Positions 15,121 to 24,046 are shown, counted from the stretch's first letter. The stretch is 25,341 nucleotides of DNA from Chloroflexota bacterium (GCA_003577005.1 QEUW01000133.1:1-25341), one strand, 5' to 3'. Numbers and translations are program-made. Notes: generated by a model not told the origin, from the letters alone.

Positions 15121-15837
15121 TCATATAGTCGGCTGGGCGCGTTGGCTGGCTACGCCAGCGCGGGGGAGCGAGCTAAAAGCTGCCTGTTCGATCCGCTCCA
15201 ACCCAAGTCTTTGAGCATAGACTGCTGCTTGCGTACGGTTGCCCAGCTCGAGTTTGCTCAAGATGCGGCTGACATGGGCATGGACTGTTGGGCGGCTGAT
15301 GCCCAGTTGGTGGGCTATTTCCTTGTTCTGATAGCCGCGCGCAACCAGTGCTAGAACCCGCAATTCCGCTTCGCTGAGCGGTTGATCGGCCATGAGCTGG
15401 CGTACAGGTGGCGCCGTGAACGTATTCATCATGATGCGGGCGATGCGCGGCGGCACACAAGAAAGCCCGGCATGGGCATTCTCTATCGCCCGTACCAGAT
15501 CGGTGACAGCCTGTGTCTTTAGTACATAGCCGACCGCACCGGCGCGGAAGGTGGCCGCCACCTCACAATCATCGGCATGGGCGGTTAAGACCACTACTCT
15601 TGCATCGGGTATCTGTGCTGTGATCTCCGCAATGACGGACGCACCGGGTTTGTCTGGCAGATGCAAGTCAAGCAGGATGACATCAGGATGCAGCAGTTGC
15701 GTTTTGCGGATGGCGGCTTCACCATCAATCGCCTTCCCAACAACGGCTATCGTGGGTTCCGTCTCCAGGATTGCGCAGATGGCCTCGGCAACGATCGCCT
15801 CATCTTCCACAACGAGAACCCGAATCTTCTTAGACAT
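15121..15837 (-). CDS. NarL/FixJ-family response regulator
   Basis: This 238-residue two-component transcription factor has a receiver domain (about 5-120). It carries the acidic pair Glu11/Asp12, phospho-acceptor Asp57 (ILLDLHLP), Thr85 and Lys107. A LuxR-type helix-turn-helix follows (about 150-210; LSEAELRVLALVARGYQNKE and ISRPTVHAHVSRILSKL). A tail of about 20 residues follows the HTH. TAGGAGA lies upstream of the ATG at 15835-15837. No histidine kinase gene is present in the window, so the input is unknown. It lies upstream of the sigma gene, 126 bases apart, and may drive it. Confidence 0.93.
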   Translation of the reverse strand: MSKKIRVLVVEDEAIVAEAICAILETEPTIAVVGKAIDGEAAIRKTQLLHPDVILLDLHLPDKPGASVIAEITAQIPDARVVVLTAHADDCEVAATFRAGAVGYVLKTQAVTDLVRAIENAHAGLSCVPPRIARIMMNTFTAPPVRQLMADQPLSEAELRVLALVARGYQNKEIAHQLGISRPTVHAHVSRILSKLELGNRTQAAVYAQRLGLERIEQAAFSSLPRAGVASQRAQPTI

Positions 15838-16008
15838 ACTCGTCTCCTATCAACATTGGTACATTTTTGGGCCAAATCTCCTCGTTTGAGCGTTTGCGCA
15901 TGCTGTAGGTGCCCGAACTTGTGAACGGTCCCTGGCTCGTAGCCTGCCACCACTGGACCTTGGGGGAACAGGGCTGCTCTGGCGGTTGTTGGCCGCTACA
16001 GCGTTTGA

Positions 16009-16473
16009 TCATGTCAGCCTCGAACAGTGATCTACCAGTAGGTCTCGGCGGAGCAATCTCTGGATGCGAGCTTCAACTTCGCGTAACTGAAAGGGTTTGG
16101 CTATATAGTCATCAACGCCAGAGAGGAATGCAGCCAAAACATCTTCGGGTAGACGCGGTGCTGCCACCATGATGATGGGCACATCACGCCATCTGCGGAG
16201 CTCAGCGCAAATGGCCGGCGCCGCAATGCGATCCAACTCGCTGTCCAACAGGATGAGATCGATGGGGCAACGTTGCAAAAGCTCGATCGCCTCCTGTTTG
16301 TCGCCGGTCTGATAGACTACAAACCCTGCCTCCTGGAGCGAAGTTTTTAAGAAGCGCCGTAGGAGAGGCTCGCTTTCAATGAGAAGAAGTTGAGCTGCTC
16401 CTGTGTATCCGTTCGTTGGCTTGCAGACGAGCTTGTCTTCGCTCATAGAGAACTGATGGTCGGGACGATCCAT
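16009..16473 (-). CDS. Stand-alone receiver (REC) domain protein
   Basis: This 154-residue protein has one receiver domain (about 27-145) and no output domain. It keeps the phospho-acceptor Asp77 (LILLDSEL) and Lys126 (AKPF), but the usual acidic pair is Glu33/Glu35 (IESEP). The Thr/Ser switch residue is Ala104, so phosphorylation signalling may be altered. The start is uncertain: the ATG at 16471-16473 follows a TATAAA on the minus strand so closely that the mRNA could be nearly leaderless, and an ATG nine codons later is possible. Single-domain receivers act by protein contact or phosphotransfer. It lies upstream of the NarL-type regulator on the same strand. Confidence 0.8.
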   Translation of the reverse strand: MDRPDHQFSMSEDKLVCKPTNGYTGAAQLLLIESEPLLRRFLKTSLQEAGFVVYQTGDKQEAIELLQRCPIDLILLDSELDRIAAPAICAELRRWRDVPIIMVAAPRLPEDVLAAFLSGVDDYIAKPFQLREVEARIQRLLRRDLLVDHCSRLT

Positions 16474-16831
16474 ACGGGTACTACATTTATAAAGTGATAA
16501 ATGATCATAAAAAAAATACAGTTCGGGACAGGGATAACCCTGCACGAAGGGGACGTCAGGCGGGGAATCCAACATCTTTCCGATCACGAATGCGTGTAGT
16601 CGCCTTTTGTCGTAGATGTTGTAATAGAATGTCTTACTGTTTTACGTAACATGACCTACCCGAAATATCTGTTTCTTGGCTAGAATCTTTACTATCCCTA
16701 TGTACGTCTTCCGCATCGCTGCCTCATCGCACCGTACATCCGGCTCGAGCAGGTTGTAGCTGCACGCTCGCCTATTCCCGTTCGAGTGTCAAATCGAGAT
16801 TCGTGTACTTTAGTTTTTGAAGGGAGCATTT
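16474..16831. other. Divergent control region between receiver and DUF11 giant genes
   Basis: No gene is seen in these 358 bases. On the minus strand, TATAAA (16488-16493) preceded by an A/T-rich run may serve the receiver gene. On the plus strand, a candidate promoter lies at 16676-16704. TTACGTAA at about 16642-16649 is an 8-bp palindrome of unknown role. Confidence 0.5.
16676..16704 (+). promoter_or_regulatory. Candidate promoter of the DUF11 giant gene
   Basis: TTGGCT (16676-16681), a 17-base spacer and TATGTA (16699-16704) match sigma70 elements moderately. The leader to the ATG at 16832 would be about 120 bases. Confidence 0.35.
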
Positions 16832-19800
16832 ATGCAAGGTCCATTTGCCAGGGAGATTTGTATTCGCCATGCCTGGTTTGCTATTTTGGGCTGGGTTTTC
16901 ATTCTGCTTTGCACACCCGTAGTAGCCCGGGCGCAAGGGTGTATCGACCACGCCTGTGTCACTGTCGGTTCCAACCTTGTTGCTGTGGATACGAACCAAA
17001 GTGACTTGCTCAACAGTCTGTTTACTAGCTTGTTGGGCAACAGCGCGAATATCGATGTGAGCACCGGCAACTACAATGAACTGCTGAACGGCAACATCGA
17101 TTTGTTCGGTTTGCTAGAAGAGTTACAGGTGGATCTAGACCTGCAAAGCCCGGGTGAAGCGCTGGCCACTCAGGTTACAATGGGCGAACTACTCCAGGCG
17201 GCCATCGGGGTGGCTAATCAAAATGGCGACACAGCGCTGGCGCTGGCGTTCAATGATCTCTTGTTGGATATCAACGGCCTCTCCCAGGAGATCAAACTAG
17301 GGGATCTGTTTGATCTCCAGTTTGGCGCCGAGAGCCTGACCAATGTCAAGCTCAATGGGTTGGACCTCGTCAGCGGTTCGGTTCAGCTCTTCAATTTTGC
17401 TCATGTAGATGGCCCGACGGCCGCGCTTGTCCTGCCCGGCACAGTTCTGAGCGGCCTGGGGTTGGACAGTAAAATTGGTCAAGTGACCCTGAACACTCGT
17501 GTACTCGAACCGCCTACGTTTGTTTGCGGCCCTGAGAGCGCCGTCTTCAACGCTGCGCCGATGCGGCTGTTGCTCGATGTTGAGGTGCTGGACCTGGCGC
17601 TCGACACGTCCGGTCTGGAAAGCGATCTGCTCGGTCTGCTGGGTGGTTTGTTGAACATTCTTGGCGACCTGGCCAACGTGCGCCTCGATGCAAACGCTAC
17701 AGTCAGCCAGTTGAGTCTGCTTGTGGAGATCGACCGTGGCGAAGGTGTGATCCAGGCCATCAATGCCGTGAACAACGCGGTCACAATCCAGGCCACCCCT
17801 GGCGTAGCCCATCTGTACCTGGGGCAGATCGACCCGAATCGAGCGTTCGACCGCACCTATGATCTTTCACCTGCCGATTTCGATTTTACCGATATTGCCA
17901 CCCTTGATCTCACCATCGACTTTAGCGGGTTGCCGGAACTCCTCTTTTCCGACGTTGAGATTGCCAACGTTGCTATTGGCGCCAAGGCCTACGCCGATGG
18001 GGTAGCCGAAGCGGCTACCTTTCAATTTACGGGGCCTTACCCGCAGACGCACAAATTTGTTGCCGATAGCTCGACGCTGGACACACTGCTCCCCAACCTG
18101 CTCAGCAATCTGGAGATCAATGCGGATGTGTCGTTGTTGGAAGAGGGTCTGGGAGGGTTGTTGAGCGGTCTCAACTTGAACGCTTTGATCGATGAATTGC
18201 TGGATGGTCTGTTGGGCCTTTTGCAAGACCCCAATGGCGATCTACTCAACAGTCTGCTTGGTCCGATCCTGGGTGACATCCTCAACCCGCTGCTCGACAC
18301 GCTGGGTCTCCGCCTGGGTGAAATGGGCGTGACGGTCAACGAACTGAGCGAACTGTGCCCCGATCTGAGTATCAGCAAAAGCCACCTGGGCGCCTTCACC
18401 GTGGGGGCAACCGGAAGCTATATCATCAATGTGAGGAATGCGGGTCAGGCCCCCACGGCCCTCCCCATCACGGTGATCGACACGCTGCCTGGGGAACTCA
18501 GCTTTGTGACAGCCAGTGGCGTCGGTTGGAATGTCGTATCGCATGTCGGCCAGACTGTTGTGCTACAAAATTCGCAGGCGCTCTCTTCCGGCGCCAGTCT
18601 CCCGCTGCTGACATTGACAGTGAATGCCACTGCCCCCGGCGCGGTCGTCAATACGGCCACTGTGACGGTGACAGGGGATGGCAACGCCGCCAACAACAGC
18701 GCACTCGACCCCACTGTGATCAACCCCGTGGCGGGGAGCGGCGCCCCCGATCTGGCGATCAGCAAGAGCCACAGCGGAGATTTTGCCGCAGGTAATCTGC
18801 ACAACTACACCATCGAGGTCCAAAATGTGGGCAATGGCGCCACCACCGGTGCGATCACCGTGGTGGATACCCTCCCCGGTGGGATGACCTACGTTTCGCA
18901 CAGCGGCGCCGGTTGGCAACTGGCGGGCGGAGCAGGCCAGGCGCTCACTTTCCGCAGCATTGCCGTGATTGTTCCTGGCAACACAATGGAACCGTTGGTG
19001 CTCACTGTATTTGTCGGAGAATCAGCGGTTGGCAGCGTTGTCAACACGGCGACCGTCTCCACTGTGGGCGATGCCAATGCCGCAAATAATACCGCTACCG
19101 ACCCGACAGTCGTGAACAGTGGCGGCGGCGTTGCACCCGATCTGGCATTGAGTAAGACGCACGAGGGTGATTTTACTGCCGGCAACCTACACAGCTACAC
19201 CCTCACCGTCGCCAACGTGGGGGCCGGCGCCACCAGCGGTCCGATCACCGTGGTGGATGCGCTGCCGGCTGGCATGAGTTATTTCTCGCACAGCGGCAAC
19301 GGCTGGAACCTGGTCAGCGTGGCGGGCCAGCACGTGACGCTCCGGCATGATGGCCCGCTGGCCGGCGGTGGCAGCCTGCCGGTGCTGGCGCTCAGGGTCA
19401 CGGTTGGGGAGCAGGCCGTTGGTGCGGTTATCAACACTGCGACTGTTTCGACCGCGGGTGATGCGGACCCGGCCAATGATACGGCAAGCGATACGACCGT
19501 AGTCCGTTCAGGAGGGGACGGCCCGTTCCCTGATCTGGCGATCAACAAGAGTCACGGCGGTGACTTTACCCAGGGAATGCTCCACAGCTATACTATCGTC
19601 GTGCAGAATGTCGGCGCCAGCGCCACGACTGGTGTAATTCAGGTGGCCGACACGCTACCGGCGGGGATGAATTATGTGGCGCATAGCGGTGCGGGGTGGA
19701 CACTGGTCGACTTGTCGGATAGCACGGCGACCTTTGAACATCAAAATGTAGTGGCGCCAAACAGCATGCTGCCCCCTCTACTGCTCCATGTCATCGCTGG

Positions 19801-20287
19801 GAGTGCCGGCGCCTTTACCAATACCGCCGCTGTTAGCACCACCGGAGACATGAATGTAGCAAACAATCTTGCATTCGACTCCACCGTGGTGAGGTTCGAT
19901 CGCTCGGGCGACGATGACAACGATGGCATACTCAACGAAGCGGAGTGCTCCGACTTCCCCAATTGTCCAGACACCGATGGCGATGGTACGCCCGACTATC
20001 TAGACCCGGATGACGACGGCGACGGGGTCTGGACCCAATACGAATGTCCTGACCATCCCGACTGTCCAGACACCGATGGCGATGGCAACCCCGATTACCT
20101 GGACCCTGACGATGATGGAGATGGCAAGCCCACCATCACGGAAAACGCCGACCCCAACGGCGACGGCAACCCCGACGACGCGCTCGACAGCGATGGCGAT
20201 GGGATTCCCGATTATCTTGACCCTGATGACGGTGTTTCGGGAGCCAATCAGATGAAGCAGCTCATACCGTTTATCATGAACGGTTAG
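16832..20287 (+). CDS. Large secreted protein: Tad-like N-part, four DUF11 repeats, Ca-binding tail
   Basis: This 1151-residue surface or secreted protein has a signal peptide (MQGPFAREICIRHAWFAILG, hydrophobic core, then ARA-QG cleavage). Residues about 33-505 are Leu/Asp/Asn-rich. The order of phrases (LGDLFDLQFG, then SVQLFNFAH, then VLEPPTF) recalls the periplasmic part of TadG-like proteins; that resemblance is tentative. Four DUF11 repeats begin at about 510, 639, 769 and 900, each near 130 residues, starting PDL-(A/S)-(I/L)-(S/N)-K and ending NTA-V-T-GD-N-ANN. Residues about 1025-1135 are thrombospondin-3-like DxDxDG calcium-binding repeats, with Cys pairs in the first copies. The ATG at 16832 has GAAGGGAG upstream; an earlier TTG is less likely. 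The gene is intact. Its likely role is surface adhesion or stalk structure. Confidence 0.88.
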   Translation: MQGPFAREICIRHAWFAILGWVFILLCTPVVARAQGCIDHACVTVGSNLVAVDTNQSDLLNSLFTSLLGNSANIDVSTGNYNELLNGNIDLFGLLEELQVDLDLQSPGEALATQVTMGELLQAAIGVANQNGDTALALAFNDLLLDINGLSQEIKLGDLFDLQFGAESLTNVKLNGLDLVSGSVQLFNFAHVDGPTAALVLPGTVLSGLGLDSKIGQVTLNTRVLEPPTFVCGPESAVFNAAPMRLLLDVEVLDLALDTSGLESDLLGLLGGLLNILGDLANVRLDANATVSQLSLLVEIDRGEGVIQAINAVNNAVTIQATPGVAHLYLGQIDPNRAFDRTYDLSPADFDFTDIATLDLTIDFSGLPELLFSDVEIANVAIGAKAYADGVAEAATFQFTGPYPQTHKFVADSSTLDTLLPNLLSNLEINADVSLLEEGLGGLLSGLNLNALIDELLDGLLGLLQDPNGDLLNSLLGPILGDILNPLLDTLGLRLGEMGVTVNELSELCPDLSISKSHLGAFTVGATGSYIINVRNAGQAPTALPITVIDTLPGELSFVTASGVGWNVVSHVGQTVVLQNSQALSSGASLPLLTLTVNATAPGAVVNTATVTVTGDGNAANNSALDPTVINPVAGSGAPDLAISKSHSGDFAAGNLHNYTIEVQNVGNGATTGAITVVDTLPGGMTYVSHSGAGWQLAGGAGQALTFRSIAVIVPGNTMEPLVLTVFVGESAVGSVVNTATVSTVGDANAANNTATDPTVVNSGGGVAPDLALSKTHEGDFTAGNLHSYTLTVANVGAGATSGPITVVDALPAGMSYFSHSGNGWNLVSVAGQHVTLRHDGPLAGGGSLPVLALRVTVGEQAVGAVINTATVSTAGDADPANDTASDTTVVRSGGDGPFPDLAINKSHGGDFTQGMLHSYTIVVQNVGASATTGVIQVADTLPAGMNYVAHSGAGWTLVDLSDSTATFEHQNVVAPNSMLPPLLLHVIAGSAGAFTNTAAVSTTGDMNVANNLAFDSTVVRFDRSGDDDNDGILNEAECSDFPNCPDTDGDGTPDYLDPDDDGDGVWTQYECPDHPDCPDTDGDGNPDYLDPDDDGDGKPTITENADPNGDGNPDDALDSDGDGIPDYLDPDDGVSGANQMKQLIPFIMNG
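19964..20085 (+). repeat. Tandem DNA repeat encoding calcium-binding loops
   Basis: A 23-base identical stretch starting TGTCCAGACACCGATGG occurs at 19964-19986 and 20063-20085, exactly 99 bases (33 codons) apart and in frame. It encodes CPDTDGDG. The near-perfect identity points to recent duplication of the calcium-loop module. Confidence 0.8.
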
Positions 20288-20353
20288 GGCCAGTCGTTCC
20301 GGCGCCAATTCGACTTTAGGCAACTATCAAAGGGGCTGGCAGGCGGTCAGGCC

Positions 20354-20394
20354 CGAACGAGAAGGGGCAAGTTTTGCTCGCCCCTTCTCGTTCG
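20354..20394. terminator. Bidirectional hairpin between convergent genes
   Basis: CGAACGAGAAGGGGC (20354-20368) is perfectly complementary to 20380-20394, a 15-bp stem with an 11-base loop. It separates the DUF11 giant from the convergent permease gene and probably ends both transcripts, although neither side has a long T-run. Confidence 0.7.
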
Positions 20395-20433
20395 ACTTGT
20401 ACAGGCATCGTGCGATATGCCGGCCTACAGAAT

Positions 20434-21288
20434 CTAGCCCTTCAGTGCGCCGAAGGTCAAACCGCTGGTGATATACTTCTCGAGCGCCATCCCCGCGATG
20501 ACTACCGGGATCACGCTGATCAGCGCAATTGCGCTCATGTTCCACCACTGCGTCATGCCCGTCATGCTGACCTGCATCTGCATAAAAAGCGGAATGGTGA
20601 TCGCCTCGCGAAAGGTGAGCGTCAGAGCAACCAGGTACTCGTTCCAGGCGCCGATCAGAGAGAGGACAAAGACTGCCACCAGCCCGGGCGCGGCCAACGG
20701 CATGGCAATGCGAAAGACGACCCCCAGGCGCGAGGCGCCGTCGATCATGGCGCTCTCCTCGATTTCGACCGGCAGACTCTCGAAGAAATCACGCATCACC
20801 CAGACGACAAAGGGGATGGCGCCGCTGGCGTAGACGATGATCAACGCCGTACGGGTATCGAGCAGCCTCAACTCGCGGAACATGACGAGAAAGGCCAGAA
20901 TGAAAAGAGCGCCGGGAAACATACGCTGCGACATAAAGGCCAGCACGATGGTATTGTTGTGGCGCCCATAGTTGAAGCGAGCCAGACCGTACCCAGCCAG
21001 CGCGCCGATGACCAACGCAATGGTCGACGAGACAAAAGCAACGACCACGCTGTTCATAAAGGGCGCCATAAACCACGAGAGCCGTTCGACCAGCAGATAG
21101 CGCCAGGCATGCAAACTGGGCTGAAAATCGACAAACGGCAGATAGGTCGAGCGGACCGCCAGATCGACCTGGTTCTTGAATGAAGTGATCATCACCCAGT
21201 ACATGGGGAAAAACAAGATCAGCGACCAGATGACCAGCACAGTGTAGGAGAGGATCAGCGTCCAGCGCTTGCGTGACTTGATGCCCAT
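20434..21288 (-). CDS. Sugar ABC transporter permease (MalG/UgpE-like)
   Basis: This 284-residue inner-membrane subunit of a carbohydrate importer (CUT1 type) has about six membrane helices. The first is LSYTVLVIWSLILFFPMYWV. The coupling loop EESAMIDGASRLGVVFRIAM is the conserved EAA motif. The closing MALEKYITSGLTFGALKG is typical of the MalG end (ITxGLTxGAVKG). GGGAG lies upstream of the ATG at 21286-21288. It is third and last in the leftward operon, 23 bases after the MalF-like gene. No ATPase gene follows, so a shared MsmK/UgpC-type ATPase encoded elsewhere is likely. The sugar is not predictable. Confidence 0.93.
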   Translation of the reverse strand: MGIKSRKRWTLILSYTVLVIWSLILFFPMYWVMITSFKNQVDLAVRSTYLPFVDFQPSLHAWRYLLVERLSWFMAPFMNSVVVAFVSSTIALVIGALAGYGLARFNYGRHNNTIVLAFMSQRMFPGALFILAFLVMFRELRLLDTRTALIIVYASGAIPFVVWVMRDFFESLPVEIEESAMIDGASRLGVVFRIAMPLAAPGLVAVFVLSLIGAWNEYLVALTLTFREAITIPLFMQMQVSMTGMTQWWNMSAIALISVIPVVIAGMALEKYITSGLTFGALKG

Positions 21289-21311
21289 TTTTCTGCTCCC
21301 TTCTTGCTCTG

Positions 21312-22262
21312 TTAGCGATCCTGACCTAGCGCCCGCCGGCTCATAAAGAGAAACGCACCACCAAAGATCAACATGATCACCAACAAGAAATAGGCCTGGC
21401 TGCTGCCAAAGGCCAGGTCCCCCCCTTTAACCCCGGCGCGATAGATGGCTAACGTAACCGATTCAGTCGCCTGGCCCGGCCCGCCCCCGGTGAGCACCAT
21501 GATGATGTCAACTACCTTGAAGGCATCGATGATGCGGATCAAGAGCGCTGTGATCACGATGGGCATCAGCAGCGGTGCGGTGATCCGCCAGAAGGCTTGC
21601 CAGGCGGTAGCGCCATCGACGCGCGCCGCCTCATGCAGATCGGGCGGAATGCCCTGCAAACCGGCCATGAGCATCAAGATCATAAACGAACTCCACTGCC
21701 ACACATCGATAATCATGATTGTCACCATGGCCCAAACCGGATGGGTGAACCAGGGAACACCGTCAAAACCTAGCAGACGCAAAAAGTCGTTGACCGGGCC
21801 AATATCTTCCTGGAACAACATGCGACCAACGACAAAGGCCACTACCACCGGGCTGACCATCAACGGCATGAGAAACCAGGTGCGAAAGAACTTGCGCCCC
21901 CAGGTGATGTTGTTCAAACAGAGGGCAATGACCGTGCCGATCAACAACTGGGTTGGCACCACACCCAGCATGAAGATGACGGTATTTTGCACGGTGCGCC
22001 AGAAGGATTTGCTGGCCAACAACTTTTCAAAATTTTTGAAGCCGACGAAGCTCGTTGGCACCCCTTGACGGAACAGATGCAGGTCGGTAAATGCGGCGTA
22101 GAGCGTCCAAAGCACCGGGACGGCCAGCAACGCTACGACGACAATCACCGCCGGCATGAGAAAAACCCAGCGCCAGGTTCGGTCACGAACCTCGAAACGA
22201 AAGCGGCGCGCGCGCGTGGTCGCCGCGGTTCTGTGGGCCAGAGCCGTCGAGTCACTCCCCAT
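21312..22262 (-). CDS. Sugar ABC transporter permease (MalF/UgpA-like)
   Basis: This 316-residue partner permease has an N-terminal cytoplasmic stretch rich in Arg and a first helix WVFLMPAVIVVVALLAVPVL. It has the usual MalF-type periplasmic segment and the coupling loop HEAARVDGATAWQAFWRITA. VLTGGGPGQATESVTLAIY is a strong signature of this subfamily. I start at the ATG at 22260-22262 because AAGGAG lies just upstream; the longer frame adds 24 residues that lie in the intercistronic hairpin and have no ribosome site. It lies between the binding-protein gene (94 bases upstream, hairpin in the gap) and the MalG-like gene. Confidence 0.93.
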   Translation of the reverse strand: MGSDSTALAHRTAATTRARRFRFEVRDRTWRWVFLMPAVIVVVALLAVPVLWTLYAAFTDLHLFRQGVPTSFVGFKNFEKLLASKSFWRTVQNTVIFMLGVVPTQLLIGTVIALCLNNITWGRKFFRTWFLMPLMVSPVVVAFVVGRMLFQEDIGPVNDFLRLLGFDGVPWFTHPVWAMVTIMIIDVWQWSSFMILMLMAGLQGIPPDLHEAARVDGATAWQAFWRITAPLLMPIVITALLIRIIDAFKVVDIIMVLTGGGPGQATESVTLAIYRAGVKGGDLAFGSSQAYFLLVIMLIFGGAFLFMSRRALGQDR

Positions 22263-22289
22263 GATGCTCCTTCTCTTCAATATCCGGTT

Positions 22290-22341
22290 GTTCACTTTGG
22301 ATATCTTCCAGGGCTGCCCCCTGGCAGTATCCAAAGTGAAC
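22290..22341 (-). promoter_or_regulatory. Intercistronic hairpin after the sugar-binding protein gene
   Basis: GTTCACTTTGGATA (22290-22303) pairs perfectly with TATCCAAAGTGAAC (22328-22341). Inside it, CCAGGG (22308-22313) pairs with CCCTGG (22319-22324) around a five-base loop. The two-part stem starts about 15 bases after the binding-protein stop, with no T-run. It probably protects the upstream mRNA end and lowers permease expression, as known for maltose-type operons. Confidence 0.75.
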
Positions 22342-22355
22342 AGAAGGATTCAGTA

Positions 22356-23873
22356 TTAATCACCCAGGATGATCTGATAGATCTCCGCCTGGCGTTGCAG
22401 CCCACCCATGCGGTCGCTGATCTCGTCAAAGGTGGCCTTGGCCTCGTCCAGCGCCTCCTGCGGCGATGTTTCACGTGCCATCGCCTTGGAGACGGCCAGC
22501 TCCAGCGCATCGCGGTATTGCACCCAACCGGGCAGCGCCAGGTCGGTGACATGGTTGGGGTGATCCAGCGTCTCTTGCGCCGCCTTCAGGTAATCTTGCG
22601 CCACTTCTGTGCCCAACTGGAGCGCGCCAGTGGCAAAGGCCTCTACATTTTGGAACTGGCTGTAGCGGTAGGGGCTGGCGCCTGTCAGGTTGGTGACAAA
22701 CCAGAGGCCGCTCTCTGGCTTGGTCACATAGGTTACCATGTCCCAGATGGTCTCCAGATTTGCCTGTTCGGCCTTTGAGGAGACAGCGATGACCCAGCCG
22801 CCAAAGGCATGGAAGGGCGCATGGCTGGCCTCCTGGAACGTATCCCAGCCACCACTCTGCGAGTTGTATACTTCATGCGAGCCGGGCAAAATGTTGTAGC
22901 CTTGCTTGCCCTGAATGACCGAGCCTTCAGCGCCGGCGGCGCTCGTCACAGCGTCCCAGTTATAGGTCTGGACCACGCGGCCACCGTTCATGGCATTGGC
23001 CGAATCACCGTAGGTAAAGTTGGTGCCGCCCGGCGGCGCCCAGTTCTCGTTCTCCTCTACCCACTCGGTGAGGGCGCGCACAAAGCCGGGGTTGTTGAGG
23101 CGCGCCTCACCTGTCCTGAGGTCGAGGAAGTAGCCCTTATCATCGGGATGTTTGGCATAGGCTGTGGCGCGTGAATGGAAGCCCCACCAGGCTGTGTCAC
23201 CGCGCTTGGTCATGCAGGCCAGGCCAAAGTCGTTCTCTTCGCTGTCCTCGTTCCAATCCCAGCCGGTGAAAAACTCGCCAATGTTGCGCCATTGTTCCCA
23301 GGTTTCCGCCCCATTTTCCGGCGACAGGTCGTAGCCAAACTGCGCCTTGAAGCGGTCGTTGATCTCAGCATTGCCAAAGAGGTCCTTGCGGAAGGCGTAG
23401 TAGTGGATGTCGCCGTCGTACGGCAGCGCGTAGATCTTCCCCTCCCAGGTGAGCGTGCTACGAATGCTCGGCAGCACATCATCGATGTCGATCTGCTCGA
23501 GGACAAACTCCGGCACTTCATGCAGGGCGCCGGCGCCGATGACATCAGCGCGGGCGTTGCTCTCAAACTGAAAGACATCGGCCAGAAAGGTGTCGGTCGC
23601 CACCGACTGCATGATCTTATCCGTCAGTTCCTGTTGGCCAAACGACCCCCGTTCGAGGGTGATACCTTTTTCTTCCAGCCAGGGCTGAAGAAAGACCTCG
23701 ACCCGTGAACCCATAGACTCCAGCCCGGCATAACGAATCGTGATCGGCTGGGTGCTGGGTGCGCCGGGGCCGGCCGGTGCAGGAGCCGCCGGCGCACATG
23801 CAGCAAGGGCGACCACACCGGCCATCCCTCCGCTAATTCGCAGAAAACTGCGACGGCTCATTGTGTTACGCAT
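22356..23873 (-). CDS. Sugar ABC substrate-binding lipoprotein with Tat-type signal
   Basis: This 505-residue extracellular binding protein belongs to the SBP_bac_1 (MalE-like) family. The N-terminus MRNTMSRRSFLRISGG has the twin-arginine motif SRRSFLR. It is followed by a hydrophobic stretch and the lipobox LAAC with Cys26, so it is probably a Tat-exported lipoprotein. Typical family parts are LPYDGDIHYYAFRKDLF, ETWEQWRNIGEFF, AFGGWVIAVSSKAEQ and the aromatic-rich middle. AGGAGA lies upstream of the ATG at 23871-23873. It is the first gene of the leftward sugar importer, driven by the promoter at 24047-24076 after a leader of about 165 bases. It is longer than the usual 420-450 residues of the family. 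The substrate is unknown. Confidence 0.93.
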   Translation of the reverse strand: MRNTMSRRSFLRISGGMAGVVALAACAPAAPAPAGPGAPSTQPITIRYAGLESMGSRVEVFLQPWLEEKGITLERGSFGQQELTDKIMQSVATDTFLADVFQFESNARADVIGAGALHEVPEFVLEQIDIDDVLPSIRSTLTWEGKIYALPYDGDIHYYAFRKDLFGNAEINDRFKAQFGYDLSPENGAETWEQWRNIGEFFTGWDWNEDSEENDFGLACMTKRGDTAWWGFHSRATAYAKHPDDKGYFLDLRTGEARLNNPGFVRALTEWVEENENWAPPGGTNFTYGDSANAMNGGRVVQTYNWDAVTSAAGAEGSVIQGKQGYNILPGSHEVYNSQSGGWDTFQEASHAPFHAFGGWVIAVSSKAEQANLETIWDMVTYVTKPESGLWFVTNLTGASPYRYSQFQNVEAFATGALQLGTEVAQDYLKAAQETLDHPNHVTDLALPGWVQYRDALELAVSKAMARETSPQEALDEAKATFDEISDRMGGLQRQAEIYQIILGD

Positions 23874-24046
23874 GGTTCTCTCCTGTTCCTCGCTTTGCGT
23901 GGTGGATGGGTAAAATAGCAGCCAGAAAGAATCGCTGTTACGAACATCAGGCTACAGACCAGATAATTCGGAGACAACGAGCGACAGTATGCGCGAGCAA
24001 AAACGATACAAATGGTTCAATTGACGCACTCAAGGGAGCTTTTTTT

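Noticed and set aside
20374..21183. Plus-strand open frame of 269 codons opposite the MalG-like permease
   Set aside because: The composition (Gln/Arg/His/Asp-rich) is that of the reverse complement of a membrane protein. The permease has the EAA loop and the typical C-terminus.
21987..22778. Plus-strand open frame across the MalF-like gene and binding-protein gene junction
   Set aside because: It overlaps two well-supported genes and the intercistronic hairpin, with no start signal or family motif.
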